A stretch of 64,000 nt of DNA from Ammoniphilus resinae (GTDB lineage Bacteria > Bacillota > Bacilli > Aneurinibacillales > RAOX-1). Below are positions 34,068-42,663 of this stretch, piece by piece. Position numbers and translations under genes: made by a program. Location of the stretch: positions 124,001-188,000 of the forward strand of contig NZ_JAGGKT010000007.1 of NCBI RefSeq assembly GCF_017873965.1, read 5' to 3'. The stretch's first letter is position 1; every line of letters starts with the position of its first letter. The notes below the pieces were generated by a model. It was not told the origin of the DNA. It did not search any database and worked only from the letters and a program-made list of their open reading frames with translations.

Positions 34068-35096
34068 ATGAAAAAGTTCAAAGTAGTTGTAACAGATTGG
34101 GAGTATGATGATCTTCGCTTTGAAGAAGCTGTGTTGAACCATCCTGATATTGAATTAGTGCCAGCGCAATGCCGTACAGAAGATGATGTGATTGCTGCAT
34201 GCAAAGATGCGGACGCATTAATTAACCAGTATGCACCAATTGGACGAAAGGTCATTGAGGCCTTGGAAAATTGCAAGGTTATTACTCGTTACGGTGTAGG
34301 TGTCAATACAATTGATCTTGATGCAGCAACAGAGAAAGGAATCTGCGTAGCGAATGTTCCTGATTACTGCATGGATGAAGTTGCAGACCATGCATTAGCA
34401 CTACTCATGAGCTGGACCCGTAAAGTTCCGATAGCAAATTATTATGTGAAAAATGGACGTTGGGATTTCAAAGTAACACAACCGATCTACCGTTTACGTG
34501 GAAGAAAACTAGGTTTGGTTGGGTTCGGGAAAATCCCGCAAGCATTAGCAGCAAAAACTAAACCATTAGGGTTAGAGGTTATTGCGTATGATCCATTCTT
34601 CCCAGCTGATGTTGCGAAGCAAATGGGAGTTGAACTGGTATCTTTAGATGAGCTGTGCCAACAATCCGATATCATTTCTGTACATGCTCCATTAATGGCT
34701 GCTACCAAAGGGATGATTGGCAAAGAACAATTTGCTCAAATGAAAAAAGAAACGATTATTATCAATACATCCCGTGGACCTGTTATTGATGAACCAGCAT
34801 TAATTGAAGCCCTTCAAAACGGTCAAATTGCTGGAGCAGCTCTTGATGTGGCTGAGCAAGAACCGATCAATCAGGATAACCCGATGTTAAAAATGGAAAA
34901 TGTTATTTTAACACCACATGTTGCTTGGTATTCTGAAGAAGCTGCAGAAGAGATGCGCTCAAAAGCTGCAATGGGTGTTGTTGATACTCTGATTCACGGA
35001 GAGTATCCTAAATATTTGGTTAACAAACAAGTGCGCGAAGTGGTCAGCCTCAAAGAGACTCAACCAGAAGAACGCTACGCCCCGCTTGTTCGTTAA
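34068..35096 (+). CDS. D-isomer-specific 2-hydroxyacid dehydrogenase (C-terminal-binding-protein type)
   Basis: A 342-residue NAD-dependent dehydrogenase. GLVGFGKIPQALAAK is the nucleotide-binding loop, in which the usual IG after GxGx is replaced by IP. Catalytic Arg is in NTSRGPVIDE, acid Glu in EQEP and His in LTPHVAWYSEEA. AGAAGGG sits 9 bases before ATG 34068, so the extra residues from an upstream ATG at 34041 are unlikely. It resembles CtBP-like dehydrogenases associated with sugar-acid operons and may interconvert a 2-keto and a 2-hydroxy acid. Substrate unknown. Confidence 0.86.
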   Translation: MKKFKVVVTDWEYDDLRFEEAVLNHPDIELVPAQCRTEDDVIAACKDADALINQYAPIGRKVIEALENCKVITRYGVGVNTIDLDAATEKGICVANVPDYCMDEVADHALALLMSWTRKVPIANYYVKNGRWDFKVTQPIYRLRGRKLGLVGFGKIPQALAAKTKPLGLEVIAYDPFFPADVAKQMGVELVSLDELCQQSDIISVHAPLMAATKGMIGKEQFAQMKKETIIINTSRGPVIDEPALIEALQNGQIAGAALDVAEQEPINQDNPMLKMENVILTPHVAWYSEEAAEEMRSKAAMGVVDTLIHGEYPKYLVNKQVREVVSLKETQPEERYAPLVR

Positions 35097-35128
35097 ATAA
35101 TAAAAAGCATTTAAGGGGGATTTTTAGC

Positions 35129-36217
35129 ATGAAAAAATGGGTAAAAAACTTGGCAATCAGTTTGACTGTTCCTAGCTTGCTAGTACTTAGTGCATGCGGC
35201 GGCGGTGGAGGGAATGAACAGACAGAACCAGCAAAGGATAACAACTCCGCTTCTACCGAGCAGCCAGCTGCAGGGAATGATGTCCAAGAACGTACAATTA
35301 AAGCTGGGATTGGTTTGAATGAAGACCATCCACAGGGTATTGCATTAAAGAAATTTGCTGAATTGGTTTCCGAGAAATCCGGCGGCAAGATGAAGGTACA
35401 AACTTTCTTTGCAGCAACACTTGGGGATGACCAGAAGATGACCGAAGCACTTCAGGGAGGTCTGCAAGAAGTTACTATTCCATCGACTTCACCTCTTGTA
35501 GGGATGGTTAAAGAGTTTGGAATGTTTGACTTCCCGTTCATCTTCAATAATGGAGAGGAAGCAGATGCAGTTCTTGATGGTCCTGTAGGTCAAAAAGTAT
35601 TGGACAAACTTCCTGAACATGGCTTGGTTGGTTTGGCATATTGGGAGAATGGATTCCGTAACTTAACCAACAGTAAGCACCCTGTTGAAACTGCTAAGGA
35701 TTTCCAAGGGCTAAAAATCCGTACAATGCAAAATGCAGTTCACTTAGAAGTATTCCAAAAGCTAGGAGCTAACCCAACTCCAATGGCATTCTCTGAAGTG
35801 TTTACTGCGCTTGAAAGTAAAACGGTTGATGGACAAGAAAACCCACTTGCAACCATCGAATCCAACAAATTTAATGAAGTACAGCCTTATCTAAGCATGA
35901 CGAATCACGTGTATACTCCGTTTGTTTTCCTAGTGAGCAAGAAGTTCTGGGATCAGCTTTCAGATACTGAAAAGCAAATCATGAAGGACTCTGCAGTTGA
36001 AGCTGGTAAATATAACCGTGAAGTAAACCGTGAAGTCAACGAAAAGACAAAAGAAAGCTTAAAAGCTGCTGGTATGCAGGTAAACGAAGTATCTGATGAA
36101 GCCAAAGCAGAAATGAATGAAATGATAAAACCGGTAATTGAGAAGTTCTCTAAAGACATCGGTGAGGATCTTGTGAAAGAAATGTATGCAGAGGTTGAAA
36201 AAGTCCGTAATAAGTAA
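35129..36217 (+). CDS. Second TRAP substrate-binding lipoprotein of region C, without its own permease
   Basis: A 362-residue DctP protein, lipobox LSAC with Cys23, and Arg198 in FQGLKIRTMQNA as the substrate-binding Arg. It shares ALESKTVDGQENP-type sequence with the product at 31063 (ALEQKVVDGQDNP), marking them as close paralogues. No DctQ or DctM follows; a 14-base-pair hairpin and a LarA-like gene do. It may serve the same permease with a second ligand. AAGGGGG precedes the ATG. Confidence 0.93.
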   Translation: MKKWVKNLAISLTVPSLLVLSACGGGGGNEQTEPAKDNNSASTEQPAAGNDVQERTIKAGIGLNEDHPQGIALKKFAELVSEKSGGKMKVQTFFAATLGDDQKMTEALQGGLQEVTIPSTSPLVGMVKEFGMFDFPFIFNNGEEADAVLDGPVGQKVLDKLPEHGLVGLAYWENGFRNLTNSKHPVETAKDFQGLKIRTMQNAVHLEVFQKLGANPTPMAFSEVFTALESKTVDGQENPLATIESNKFNEVQPYLSMTNHVYTPFVFLVSKKFWDQLSDTEKQIMKDSAVEAGKYNREVNREVNEKTKESLKAAGMQVNEVSDEAKAEMNEMIKPVIEKFSKDIGEDLVKEMYAEVEKVRNK

Positions 36218-36245
36218 TAACTTATAAATGTATTAAATTCTATTG

Positions 36246-36278
36246 TTTATGGATGATGTGATTAACATCATCCATAAA
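36246..36278 (+). terminator. Strong hairpin after the second DctP gene
   Basis: TTTATGGATGATGT pairs perfectly over 14 bases with ACATCATCCATAAA around a GATTA loop. No T tract follows. Probable attenuator or mRNA stabiliser. Confidence 0.6.
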
Positions 36279-36301
36279 CTCATAAGCAGGAGGAAAGCTC
36301 A

Positions 36302-37561
36302 ATGGGAATAATTGAAGATCTTCTTCGCGAGATCCCCATTCCTAAAATGGTGAAAATCAGACAGAATTTTCATGCACCGGAAGTGCCAGATACCGCTGCT
36401 GCTGTGCACCAAACCTTGCAGGAAACAGGTGTTCTATCTAGGATTTCCAGCGGTGATCGCGTAGCGATTGCTGTAGGAAGCCGTGGTGTTGCGGATGTAC
36501 ACATTATGGCTCGCGAAATGGTTAACGCAGTGAAATCTGTTGGTGGACAACCTTTCATCGTTCCGTCGATGGGAAGCCATGGTGGGGCTACGGCCGAAGG
36601 GCAGATTGAAATTTTAGAACAGTTAGGAGTTACTGAAGAATTTGTAGGTGCACCTATTGTTTCTAGTATGGACGTTGTGAAGGTAGGAGAACTTCCGAAT
36701 GGCCTGCCGGTATACATTGATAAAAATGCCTATGAAGCAGATAAGATTATTGTCATTTGCCGCGTGAAACCACATACTGCTTTCCGTGGACCAATTGAAA
36801 GCGGATTAATGAAGATGATCACGATCGGTCTAGGGAAACAAAAGGGAGCAGAAGCTGCACATGCATATAGCTTTAAATATATGGCTGAGCATGTACCGGA
36901 AATGGCGAAAATCACGCTATCTAAGGCACCTATTATTTTTGGGTTGGCTTCACTTGAAAATGCATATGATCGTCCTTCGAAAATTCTTGCTGTACCAGCA
37001 GAAAAATTCGAGGAAGTTGAACCGGGCCTTCTGGTTGAAGCAAAGGCACTTATGCCTCGCTTGATTTTGGATCCTATCGATGTTTTAGTTGTTGATGAAA
37101 TTGGTAAAGATATTTCCGGTGATGGAATGGATCCTAATATCACTGGCCGGTATGCTACCCCATACGCTTCTGGTGGACCAGAGGTAAGCCGGATCGTAGT
37201 CTTAGGATTAACAGAAAAAACACATGGGAACAGTAACGGTGTGGGGACAGCGGATATTACAACCCGCAGAGTCTTTGAGGAAACCATTTTCGAAATGGGT
37301 TACGCGAATGCACTAACTAGCACTGTTGTCAGTTGTGTCAAAATTCCTATGTTTTTAGATAATGAAAAATTGGCTGTACAGGCTGCAATTAAAACCTGTA
37401 ATGCCTTTGATTTGAATAAAATCCGCATGGTGCGTATTCACAATACATTAGAATTGAAGGAAATTTGGATATCTGAAAGTATGTTAGAAGAAGCACAGAA
37501 ACATCAAGATATCGAAATTTTAAGTGAACCAACTGTCATGCATTTTTCAGAAGAAAGATAG
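36302..37561 (+). CDS. LarA-like protein (DUF2088, nickel-pincer racemase/epimerase family)
   Basis: A 419-residue LarA homologue. LarA is a lactate racemase using the nickel-pincer nucleotide bound covalently to Lys. Here MGSHGGATAEGQIEIL includes His93, and RVKPHTAFRGPIESG includes Lys156 and His158, a plausible cofactor lysine and acid/base His; I infer these from motif position. AGGAGG lies before the ATG. LarA homologues differ in 2-hydroxyacid substrate and, as I recall, include a gluconate C2-epimerase, so an aldonate C2-epimerase would fit this sugar-acid operon. No cofactor-synthesis genes (larB, larC, larE) are in the window, so they would have to be elsewhere. Confidence 0.82.
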   Translation: MGIIEDLLREIPIPKMVKIRQNFHAPEVPDTAAAVHQTLQETGVLSRISSGDRVAIAVGSRGVADVHIMAREMVNAVKSVGGQPFIVPSMGSHGGATAEGQIEILEQLGVTEEFVGAPIVSSMDVVKVGELPNGLPVYIDKNAYEADKIIVICRVKPHTAFRGPIESGLMKMITIGLGKQKGAEAAHAYSFKYMAEHVPEMAKITLSKAPIIFGLASLENAYDRPSKILAVPAEKFEEVEPGLLVEAKALMPRLILDPIDVLVVDEIGKDISGDGMDPNITGRYATPYASGGPEVSRIVVLGLTEKTHGNSNGVGTADITTRRVFEETIFEMGYANALTSTVVSCVKIPMFLDNEKLAVQAAIKTCNAFDLNKIRMVRIHNTLELKEIWISESMLEEAQKHQDIEILSEPTVMHFSEER

Positions 37562-37696
37562 CAAACTCGTTCAACCTGCCCTATGACCTATTTTTTCATG
37601 CATCACTGCCGGGTGGGTGTTTCTTCTGTTAAATGTGTTAGTTGCTCCAATTCGTTTGAAGTGAAGGCGCTCTATTTTCTGTGGGCCTTTACTGCG

Positions 37697-37723
37697 AACG
37701 TCAATGATCATGATCTTGACGTT
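37697..37723. repeat. Inverted repeat in the gap before the dehydratase gene
   Basis: AACGTCAA and TTGACGTT flank the palindrome-containing TGATCATGATC. It is a near-perfect 27-base hairpin without a T tract, in the 262-base gap 37562-37823. The rest of this gap holds no recognisable gene; a 66-codon frame at 37583-37783 has no support. It may be an operator or mRNA structure. Confidence 0.4.
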
Positions 37724-37823
37724 GTTGTACGTTGGTTTAAACGTTCTGTTTATAAAAAGGGTCCGTGGGCTTGGCTAGTCTAGGCCAGAGCTTAGGAAAA
37801 TAGAGAAAAAGGGGAGAGGGAAT

Positions 37824-40016
37824 ATGGCAGTTAAATACCCATTGATGAATTCGATAAATTTCTACGAATTTAACGTCCAAGGTAAAGCGAACGAGCCTAT
37901 TACAGTTGCAGGCATTCTCGATCGGGCAAAGCAAATTCTCGGTGCATCATATAATGGTCCGAAGCCGGATTGGACATTGGAAGCCATCTATGACCGCTTA
38001 GAAGCGAATGCCCCAAGAATTGCTATTGTAGGAGGGTCTCCTGACCATCCTGCACATATCATGGATTTTCAAACTTCATCGCATGCGGCTATCCGGATCT
38101 GGCAAAATGGTGGCGTTCCGTTTTATTTTTCCACCCCGGTTATGTGCGATGGTACAGCACAAAATACAATGGGGATGAGCTACTCCTTGCAAAGTCGGAA
38201 TGCGATTGCCCAAATGATTGTTAACCAAATGGAAGCACAAAGCTACCACGGTGCCTTTGTTATTCAGGGATGTGATAAACAACCATTGGGTGTTGTAAGT
38301 GCTATGGCACACCTAGACCGTCTTCGTCAGTCCCGTGGGGAAGCCCCATTCTTTGCTACGTTTGTGCCTGCTCACGTATTGCAAGGGGGAACGATTCCTG
38401 AACAATTGTTTGTTGAACTTGAAGAAGTGGCGAAAAGAGCCGAATCTCTTGGAGATGAAGATGTCGCTTATGACCTGCGTGATGCGATGGCTTATATTCT
38501 GCAATGCTCATCTAATACCGCGTTCCAGGGTGTTTTAGAGCGTGCACAACTAAAAGGTTTAATCACAAAGGAACAACATAAAGATTTTGAGAAGAGATTA
38601 GCTGTCGCAACTTGTGATGGACAAGGTGGGGTTTGTGCCTTTAACGGAACCGGTAACAGCTCTCGTCATCTGGTTGCAGGTCTTGGATTAGTTCACCCAA
38701 GTGTTGAATTATTAACAGGACCTCCGGGTCAAGAACAAATCAATCAGGCATTGGACAGCCTAGCAACAATGATTAATGATCCCGTGTACGGAACAGCAAA
38801 TATTATGGCAACAAATATTAAGAATGCCATTCGAATTCATAGTGCTTCTGGTGGCTCTACCAACTTAATGATGCACGTTGTTGCTGGAATGCTATACGGC
38901 GGCTTCGACTTTAGTCTATGGGATCTAGACCAAATTCATCATGAATTCCCAATCCCCGATCTGTTTGATTATAGCCTTACAGAAGGTCGCGATATTTTCG
39001 CCCTTGCTAAGCAATGCTGCAGTGGGGATAGCCGCGGAATGGAATCCTTGTTCTATGAGTTAATCCGTAACGGTGTGCCGATGGACGTTGATGCACCAAC
39101 TGTTACCGGAGGGACTTGGCGCGAACGGTTAAGCAACCTTGAAAGCTTGTCCGCTGAATACGTAAAAGAAAACCCTGTCATTTTATCGAAGCCCCGCCGT
39201 GCATTCAGTGGTGTTGATGTGTTGACTGGAAACTTCTTTGAAAGCGCAGTGGTTAAGATTAGTGGGATGACCACACATCAGTTGGATGAGTTTGATAAGA
39301 AGGCAGGTTTTGTTCTTTATTATCAAAATGAAGATGAAGCAAACCGCAACTTGCTTGACATAAACCTTTTGGATAAACTCCGCGAAGATCGCAAGTTTGA
39401 CGAAGAAAATATGCGTGCCATGTTGAAGCACAACAAGCCAGATGTTTATGAAGAAGCTAATGGCTTCGATTATGATCAACTGTTCGATAAGATGGTGGAA
39501 ACGGGAGCTTTGAAAATTGCTGTCATTGTTTCTGGACAAGGACCTGAAGCGTTTGGAATGCCTGAAATGTTTACACCAATGCAGCATATTAATGCTAATC
39601 GCAAATTAAAGCGTTTGGCGACTTTGATCAGTGACGGACGTTACTCTGGTGTAACCTATGGGGCGGCTATTGGACATATGACCCCAGAAGCGAAAAATGG
39701 CGGTGGTATACTTTATCTCCAAACAGGGGACTTATTATACCTCAACTTGCGCGAAAGAGAAATTCAATTCCTAAATGAGGCGGCATTCCGCTTTGGTACA
39801 GTTGAATTTAAATTTGACCATATCAAGGAAGAAAGAAAAGAATTGGCAAATGAGCGCATGACTGCCATTCGTAAACGCCAGAAGCAAGTGGCTGCAAGCA
39901 ATCGTATGGTTGGTCATACAGATGCAGCACACGGTGTTGTCCCTCTTGCTGTATCCGAAGATGCAACCCTTGATTATAAAACAGATATTCTATTGCCTAA
40001 TAAGCAGTCGAAATAA
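37824..40016 (+). CDS. IlvD/Edd-family sugar-acid dehydratase, large form
   Basis: A 730-residue dehydratase of the dihydroxyacid / 6-phosphogluconate dehydratase family, which removes water from 2,3-dihydroxy acids to give 2-keto-3-deoxy acids. Candidate Fe-S cysteines are Cys108 (PVMCDGT), Cys150 (IQGCDKQPLG) and Cys271 (GGVCAFNGTGNSS). SDGRYSGVTYGAAIGHMTPEA is the C-terminal family motif. It is over 100 residues longer than typical IlvD or Edd (about 560-610), with additional N-terminal and mid-protein sequence. Set between TRAP genes and KDG kinase/KDPG aldolase, it is the likely entry dehydratase for an aldonate. Exact sugar acid unknown. Confidence 0.83.
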   Translation: MAVKYPLMNSINFYEFNVQGKANEPITVAGILDRAKQILGASYNGPKPDWTLEAIYDRLEANAPRIAIVGGSPDHPAHIMDFQTSSHAAIRIWQNGGVPFYFSTPVMCDGTAQNTMGMSYSLQSRNAIAQMIVNQMEAQSYHGAFVIQGCDKQPLGVVSAMAHLDRLRQSRGEAPFFATFVPAHVLQGGTIPEQLFVELEEVAKRAESLGDEDVAYDLRDAMAYILQCSSNTAFQGVLERAQLKGLITKEQHKDFEKRLAVATCDGQGGVCAFNGTGNSSRHLVAGLGLVHPSVELLTGPPGQEQINQALDSLATMINDPVYGTANIMATNIKNAIRIHSASGGSTNLMMHVVAGMLYGGFDFSLWDLDQIHHEFPIPDLFDYSLTEGRDIFALAKQCCSGDSRGMESLFYELIRNGVPMDVDAPTVTGGTWRERLSNLESLSAEYVKENPVILSKPRRAFSGVDVLTGNFFESAVVKISGMTTHQLDEFDKKAGFVLYYQNEDEANRNLLDINLLDKLREDRKFDEENMRAMLKHNKPDVYEEANGFDYDQLFDKMVETGALKIAVIVSGQGPEAFGMPEMFTPMQHINANRKLKRLATLISDGRYSGVTYGAAIGHMTPEAKNGGGILYLQTGDLLYLNLREREIQFLNEAAFRFGTVEFKFDHIKEERKELANERMTAIRKRQKQVAASNRMVGHTDAAHGVVPLAVSEDATLDYKTDILLPNKQSK

Positions 40017-40034
40017 TAGGAGGTTGGAGCAACC

Positions 40035-40982
40035 ATGGAAAAGTCAAGACAATTTATTGAAAGTTTAGGATTCCCATCCAGCGATTTGAATGATTTGCCA
40101 ACATCTACGAAAACTTTCCCAGATGGGGCACAGTACCGCGTAGAAATTCCTAGTGTTGAAGGTCCTGCTTCTTTCGAAGCAGTTGTGGAAGCTTGTAAGC
40201 AGTACGATGTATACATTCAACGGATCTCACAGGGTAGTGGAATTATGCTTTTAACCGATGAAGATCTAAACGGGATGGCAGAAATTGGCCGTCGTGAAAA
40301 TTTAGAAGTTAGCCTTTTCGTCGGGCCTCGCGGTACTTTTGACATTACCCCAATGCGATTGGCAAGTGCTGGACAAATCCAGGGTCTTCGCGTTCAGGGA
40401 ATGGATCAATTAGTGTATTCACTAGAAGATATCAAGCGTGCTTGCCGTGCTGGTATTCGTTCCATCCTTGTTGCAGATGAAGGATTAGTTTGGTTAGTAA
40501 ATGAAGCAAAGAAAAGCGGAGAACTTCCTTCTGACCTTGTTGTTAAGATCTCTGTACAAATTGCGCAATCCAATCCTGTTTCCATTAAATTGATGGAGCA
40601 AATTGGTGCAGATACTTACAATGTACCAACTGATTTAACCTTGGCAAAATTAGCGGCTATCCGTAAAGTAATTGATATTCCAATCGATATCTATATTGAA
40701 GTTCCGGATGATGTTGGTGGATATATCCGTCATTATGACATTCCAGAAATTATTCGCGTGGCAGCACCTGTCTACATCAAATTCGGCTTAAGAAATTCAC
40801 CAAACATCTATCCATCTGGAACACATTTGGAGTCAACTTCTATTGCACTTTGTAAAGAACGCGTCCGTCGTGCAAGAATTGGGTTGGATATGATTAAACG
40901 TTATGCTCCACACCTTAAAACATCTGAAAAAGGAGCTGCAGGACTTGGTGTTCCTGCAGAAGCGGATGATAAATGGATGTAG
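40035..40982 (+). CDS. Unrecognised TIM-barrel-like protein (U32-peptidase-like)
   Basis: A 315-residue soluble protein that I do not assign to a characterised family. Features are EIPSVEGPASFEAVVEACKQ and ISQGSGIMLLTDEDL near residues 38-80, GPRGTFDIT near residue 97, and repeating beta-alpha units (IRSILVADEGLVWL, LVVKISVQIAQSNPVSI, DIPIDIYIEVPDDVGGYIRHYDIPEI). The pattern suggests a TIM barrel, loosely similar to proteins labelled U32 peptidase family. AGGAGG precedes the ATG. It lies between the dehydratase and KDG kinase genes and overlaps the kinase by 10 bases, so a role in this pathway, such as a lyase, isomerase or aldolase, is more likely than proteolysis. Function unknown. Confidence 0.6.
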   Translation: MEKSRQFIESLGFPSSDLNDLPTSTKTFPDGAQYRVEIPSVEGPASFEAVVEACKQYDVYIQRISQGSGIMLLTDEDLNGMAEIGRRENLEVSLFVGPRGTFDITPMRLASAGQIQGLRVQGMDQLVYSLEDIKRACRAGIRSILVADEGLVWLVNEAKKSGELPSDLVVKISVQIAQSNPVSIKLMEQIGADTYNVPTDLTLAKLAAIRKVIDIPIDIYIEVPDDVGGYIRHYDIPEIIRVAAPVYIKFGLRNSPNIYPSGTHLESTSIALCKERVRRARIGLDMIKRYAPHLKTSEKGAAGLGVPAEADDKWM

Positions 40983-41917
40983 TAACCTTAGGAGAAACGA
41001 TGGTCCTGTTTACCGCAGGATCCATCGGACCTCTCCGTTTTGCCAAACAATTTGAAAAAACGATAGGTGGAGCGGAATCCAATCTGTCTATTGCCATCTC
41101 TCGATTAGGACACCAGGTGGGGTGGATCAGTCGTCTTGGTGATGATGAATTTGGTTTGTTTACTCGTGATTTCATCCGTGGTGAAGGTGTGGATACATCT
41201 CACGTTAAATTTGATCCGAAATTTCCTACCGCTGTCTTTTTTAAAGAAAGACAGGCTGCGCATGATCCAAAGATTTATTATTATCGGAAAGGCTCTGCAG
41301 CCAGTCAAATGACTCCTGAAGACTTGGACGAACAATATATTGCCAGTGCGAAATATCTACACATTACGGGAATCACACCAGCGCTTAGTGATTCATGCAA
41401 AGAAACCGTACTTGCTGCGATTGAACTAGCAAGAAAAAATGGTTTGACGATTGTTTTTGACCCGAATATTCGCTTGAAATTATGGTCCAAGGAAGAGGCA
41501 CGTAAAACGCTAATGGAGATTGCTGCCTTATGTGATATTGTCCTCCCTGGAATAGAAGAAGGAGAAATTTTGACTGGAGAAGATAGCCCTGAAGGAATCG
41601 CTAAAGTCCTTTTGGCAAATGGAAGCAAGCTCGTCGTCATTAAATTGGGAGCTAAAGGTGCATTCTACGCCAATAAGGAAAAGCAAGAATACGTTGCCGG
41701 ATACCCTGTAGAACATATTGTCGATACTGTGGGTGCCGGAGACGGGTTTGCTGCTGGGTTTATTTCCGGATTATTACGTGGCTTTGACTATCGCGAAGCT
41801 GTGAAGTTAGGCAACCGGATTGGTGCATTTGCCCTCACTGTTCTCGGCGATGTTGAAGGCTATCCGTTTTGGTCACAGATTGATCCGTCTAAAGGGGATC
41901 AAATCATTAATCGATAA
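40973..41917 (+). CDS. kdgK: 2-keto-3-deoxygluconate kinase (PfkB family)
   Basis: A 314-residue ribokinase-family enzyme that phosphorylates 2-keto-3-deoxygluconate to KDPG. The N-terminal part shows TLGETMVLFTAGSIGPLRFA, and GGAESNLSIAISRLG is the first PfkB signature. DTVGAGDGFAAGFISG is the second signature with catalytic base Asp257. It overlaps the preceding gene by 10 bases and is followed 17 bases later by KDPG aldolase. This pairing supports KDG kinase over other PfkB sugars. Confidence 0.9.
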   Translation: MDVVTLGETMVLFTAGSIGPLRFAKQFEKTIGGAESNLSIAISRLGHQVGWISRLGDDEFGLFTRDFIRGEGVDTSHVKFDPKFPTAVFFKERQAAHDPKIYYYRKGSAASQMTPEDLDEQYIASAKYLHITGITPALSDSCKETVLAAIELARKNGLTIVFDPNIRLKLWSKEEARKTLMEIAALCDIVLPGIEEGEILTGEDSPEGIAKVLLANGSKLVVIKLGAKGAFYANKEKQEYVAGYPVEHIVDTVGAGDGFAAGFISGLLRGFDYREAVKLGNRIGAFALTVLGDVEGYPFWSQIDPSKGDQIINR

Positions 41918-41934
41918 CCAGAAGGGGTGGAAAT

Positions 41935-42597
41935 ATGAGTTTGCCTAAAGTATCTTTATTACAAAAATTGGTTGAGAGCGGAGTTATTGCTGTTATTCGC
42001 AGATTGCCTGAGGATAAGGTGGAAAAGGTAGCCGAAGCTCTTGTGGATGGTGGCGTTACAGCACTAGAAGTGACAGTAGATAGCCAAGGTGCCTTCCAAG
42101 TCATTGAGAAGATTTCCAAGCAATTGAAAGGAAGAGCGATTGTTGGGGCAGGAACTGTTATCGATAGTGAATCTGCACGATTGGCCATTGTCCATGGCGC
42201 AGACTTTGTTTTCAGTCCAAGCCTTCACCAAGACGTGATTAAGACGGCACTTCGTTATGGTAAAATTGCTGTTCCTGGTGTTATGACTCCTACTGAAATG
42301 ATTACAGCCTTGGAGTGGGGGGCAGATCTGGTGAAAATTTTCCCAGCAGCAGGACTTGGTGTTCGTTACATTAAAGATGTAAAAGCTCCTTTCCCGCAGG
42401 TTCCTGTTATTCCAACGGGTGGTGTTGATCTTAACAACGTTGCCGACTTTATAAAGGCTGGGGTTGCTGCCGTGGGTATTGGTGGTAATCTAATGGATAA
42501 GGCAGCCATTGAACAAAATGATTTTGCAAAGATCACACAAATTGCGGCTCAGTATGTTGCAGCTATTCAAAGTGCACGCTTAGAGCTGAAAAAATAA
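41935..42597 (+). CDS. eda: KDPG/KHG aldolase
   Basis: A 220-residue class I aldolase splitting KDPG into pyruvate and glyceraldehyde 3-phosphate. The active-site set is visible: Glu45 in ALEVTVDS, Thr74 in VGAGTV and the Schiff-base Lys134 in GADLVKIFPA. GVIAVIRR at the N-terminus binds phosphate. AGAAGGGG lies before the ATG. With KdgK it completes the Entner-Doudoroff exit. Confidence 0.93.
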   Translation: MSLPKVSLLQKLVESGVIAVIRRLPEDKVEKVAEALVDGGVTALEVTVDSQGAFQVIEKISKQLKGRAIVGAGTVIDSESARLAIVHGADFVFSPSLHQDVIKTALRYGKIAVPGVMTPTEMITALEWGADLVKIFPAAGLGVRYIKDVKAPFPQVPVIPTGGVDLNNVADFIKAGVAAVGIGGNLMDKAAIEQNDFAKITQIAAQYVAAIQSARLELKK

Positions 42598-42663
42598 GTA
42601 CTTTTTGTGGAATTTATGTTAAAATCATCATGCAGGCTGGATAAACAATGGTAAAGGGTGATT

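Noticed and set aside
36730-37287. 185-codon minus-strand frame within the LarA-like gene
   Set aside because: Long only because of codon bias in the real gene on the other strand; Ser/Pro/Ile-rich low-information sequence.
37583-37783. 66-codon open frame in the gap before the dehydratase gene
   Set aside because: No ribosome site, amino acid make-up atypical of a real protein (many Cys, Trp, Val, His), and a hairpin lies inside it.
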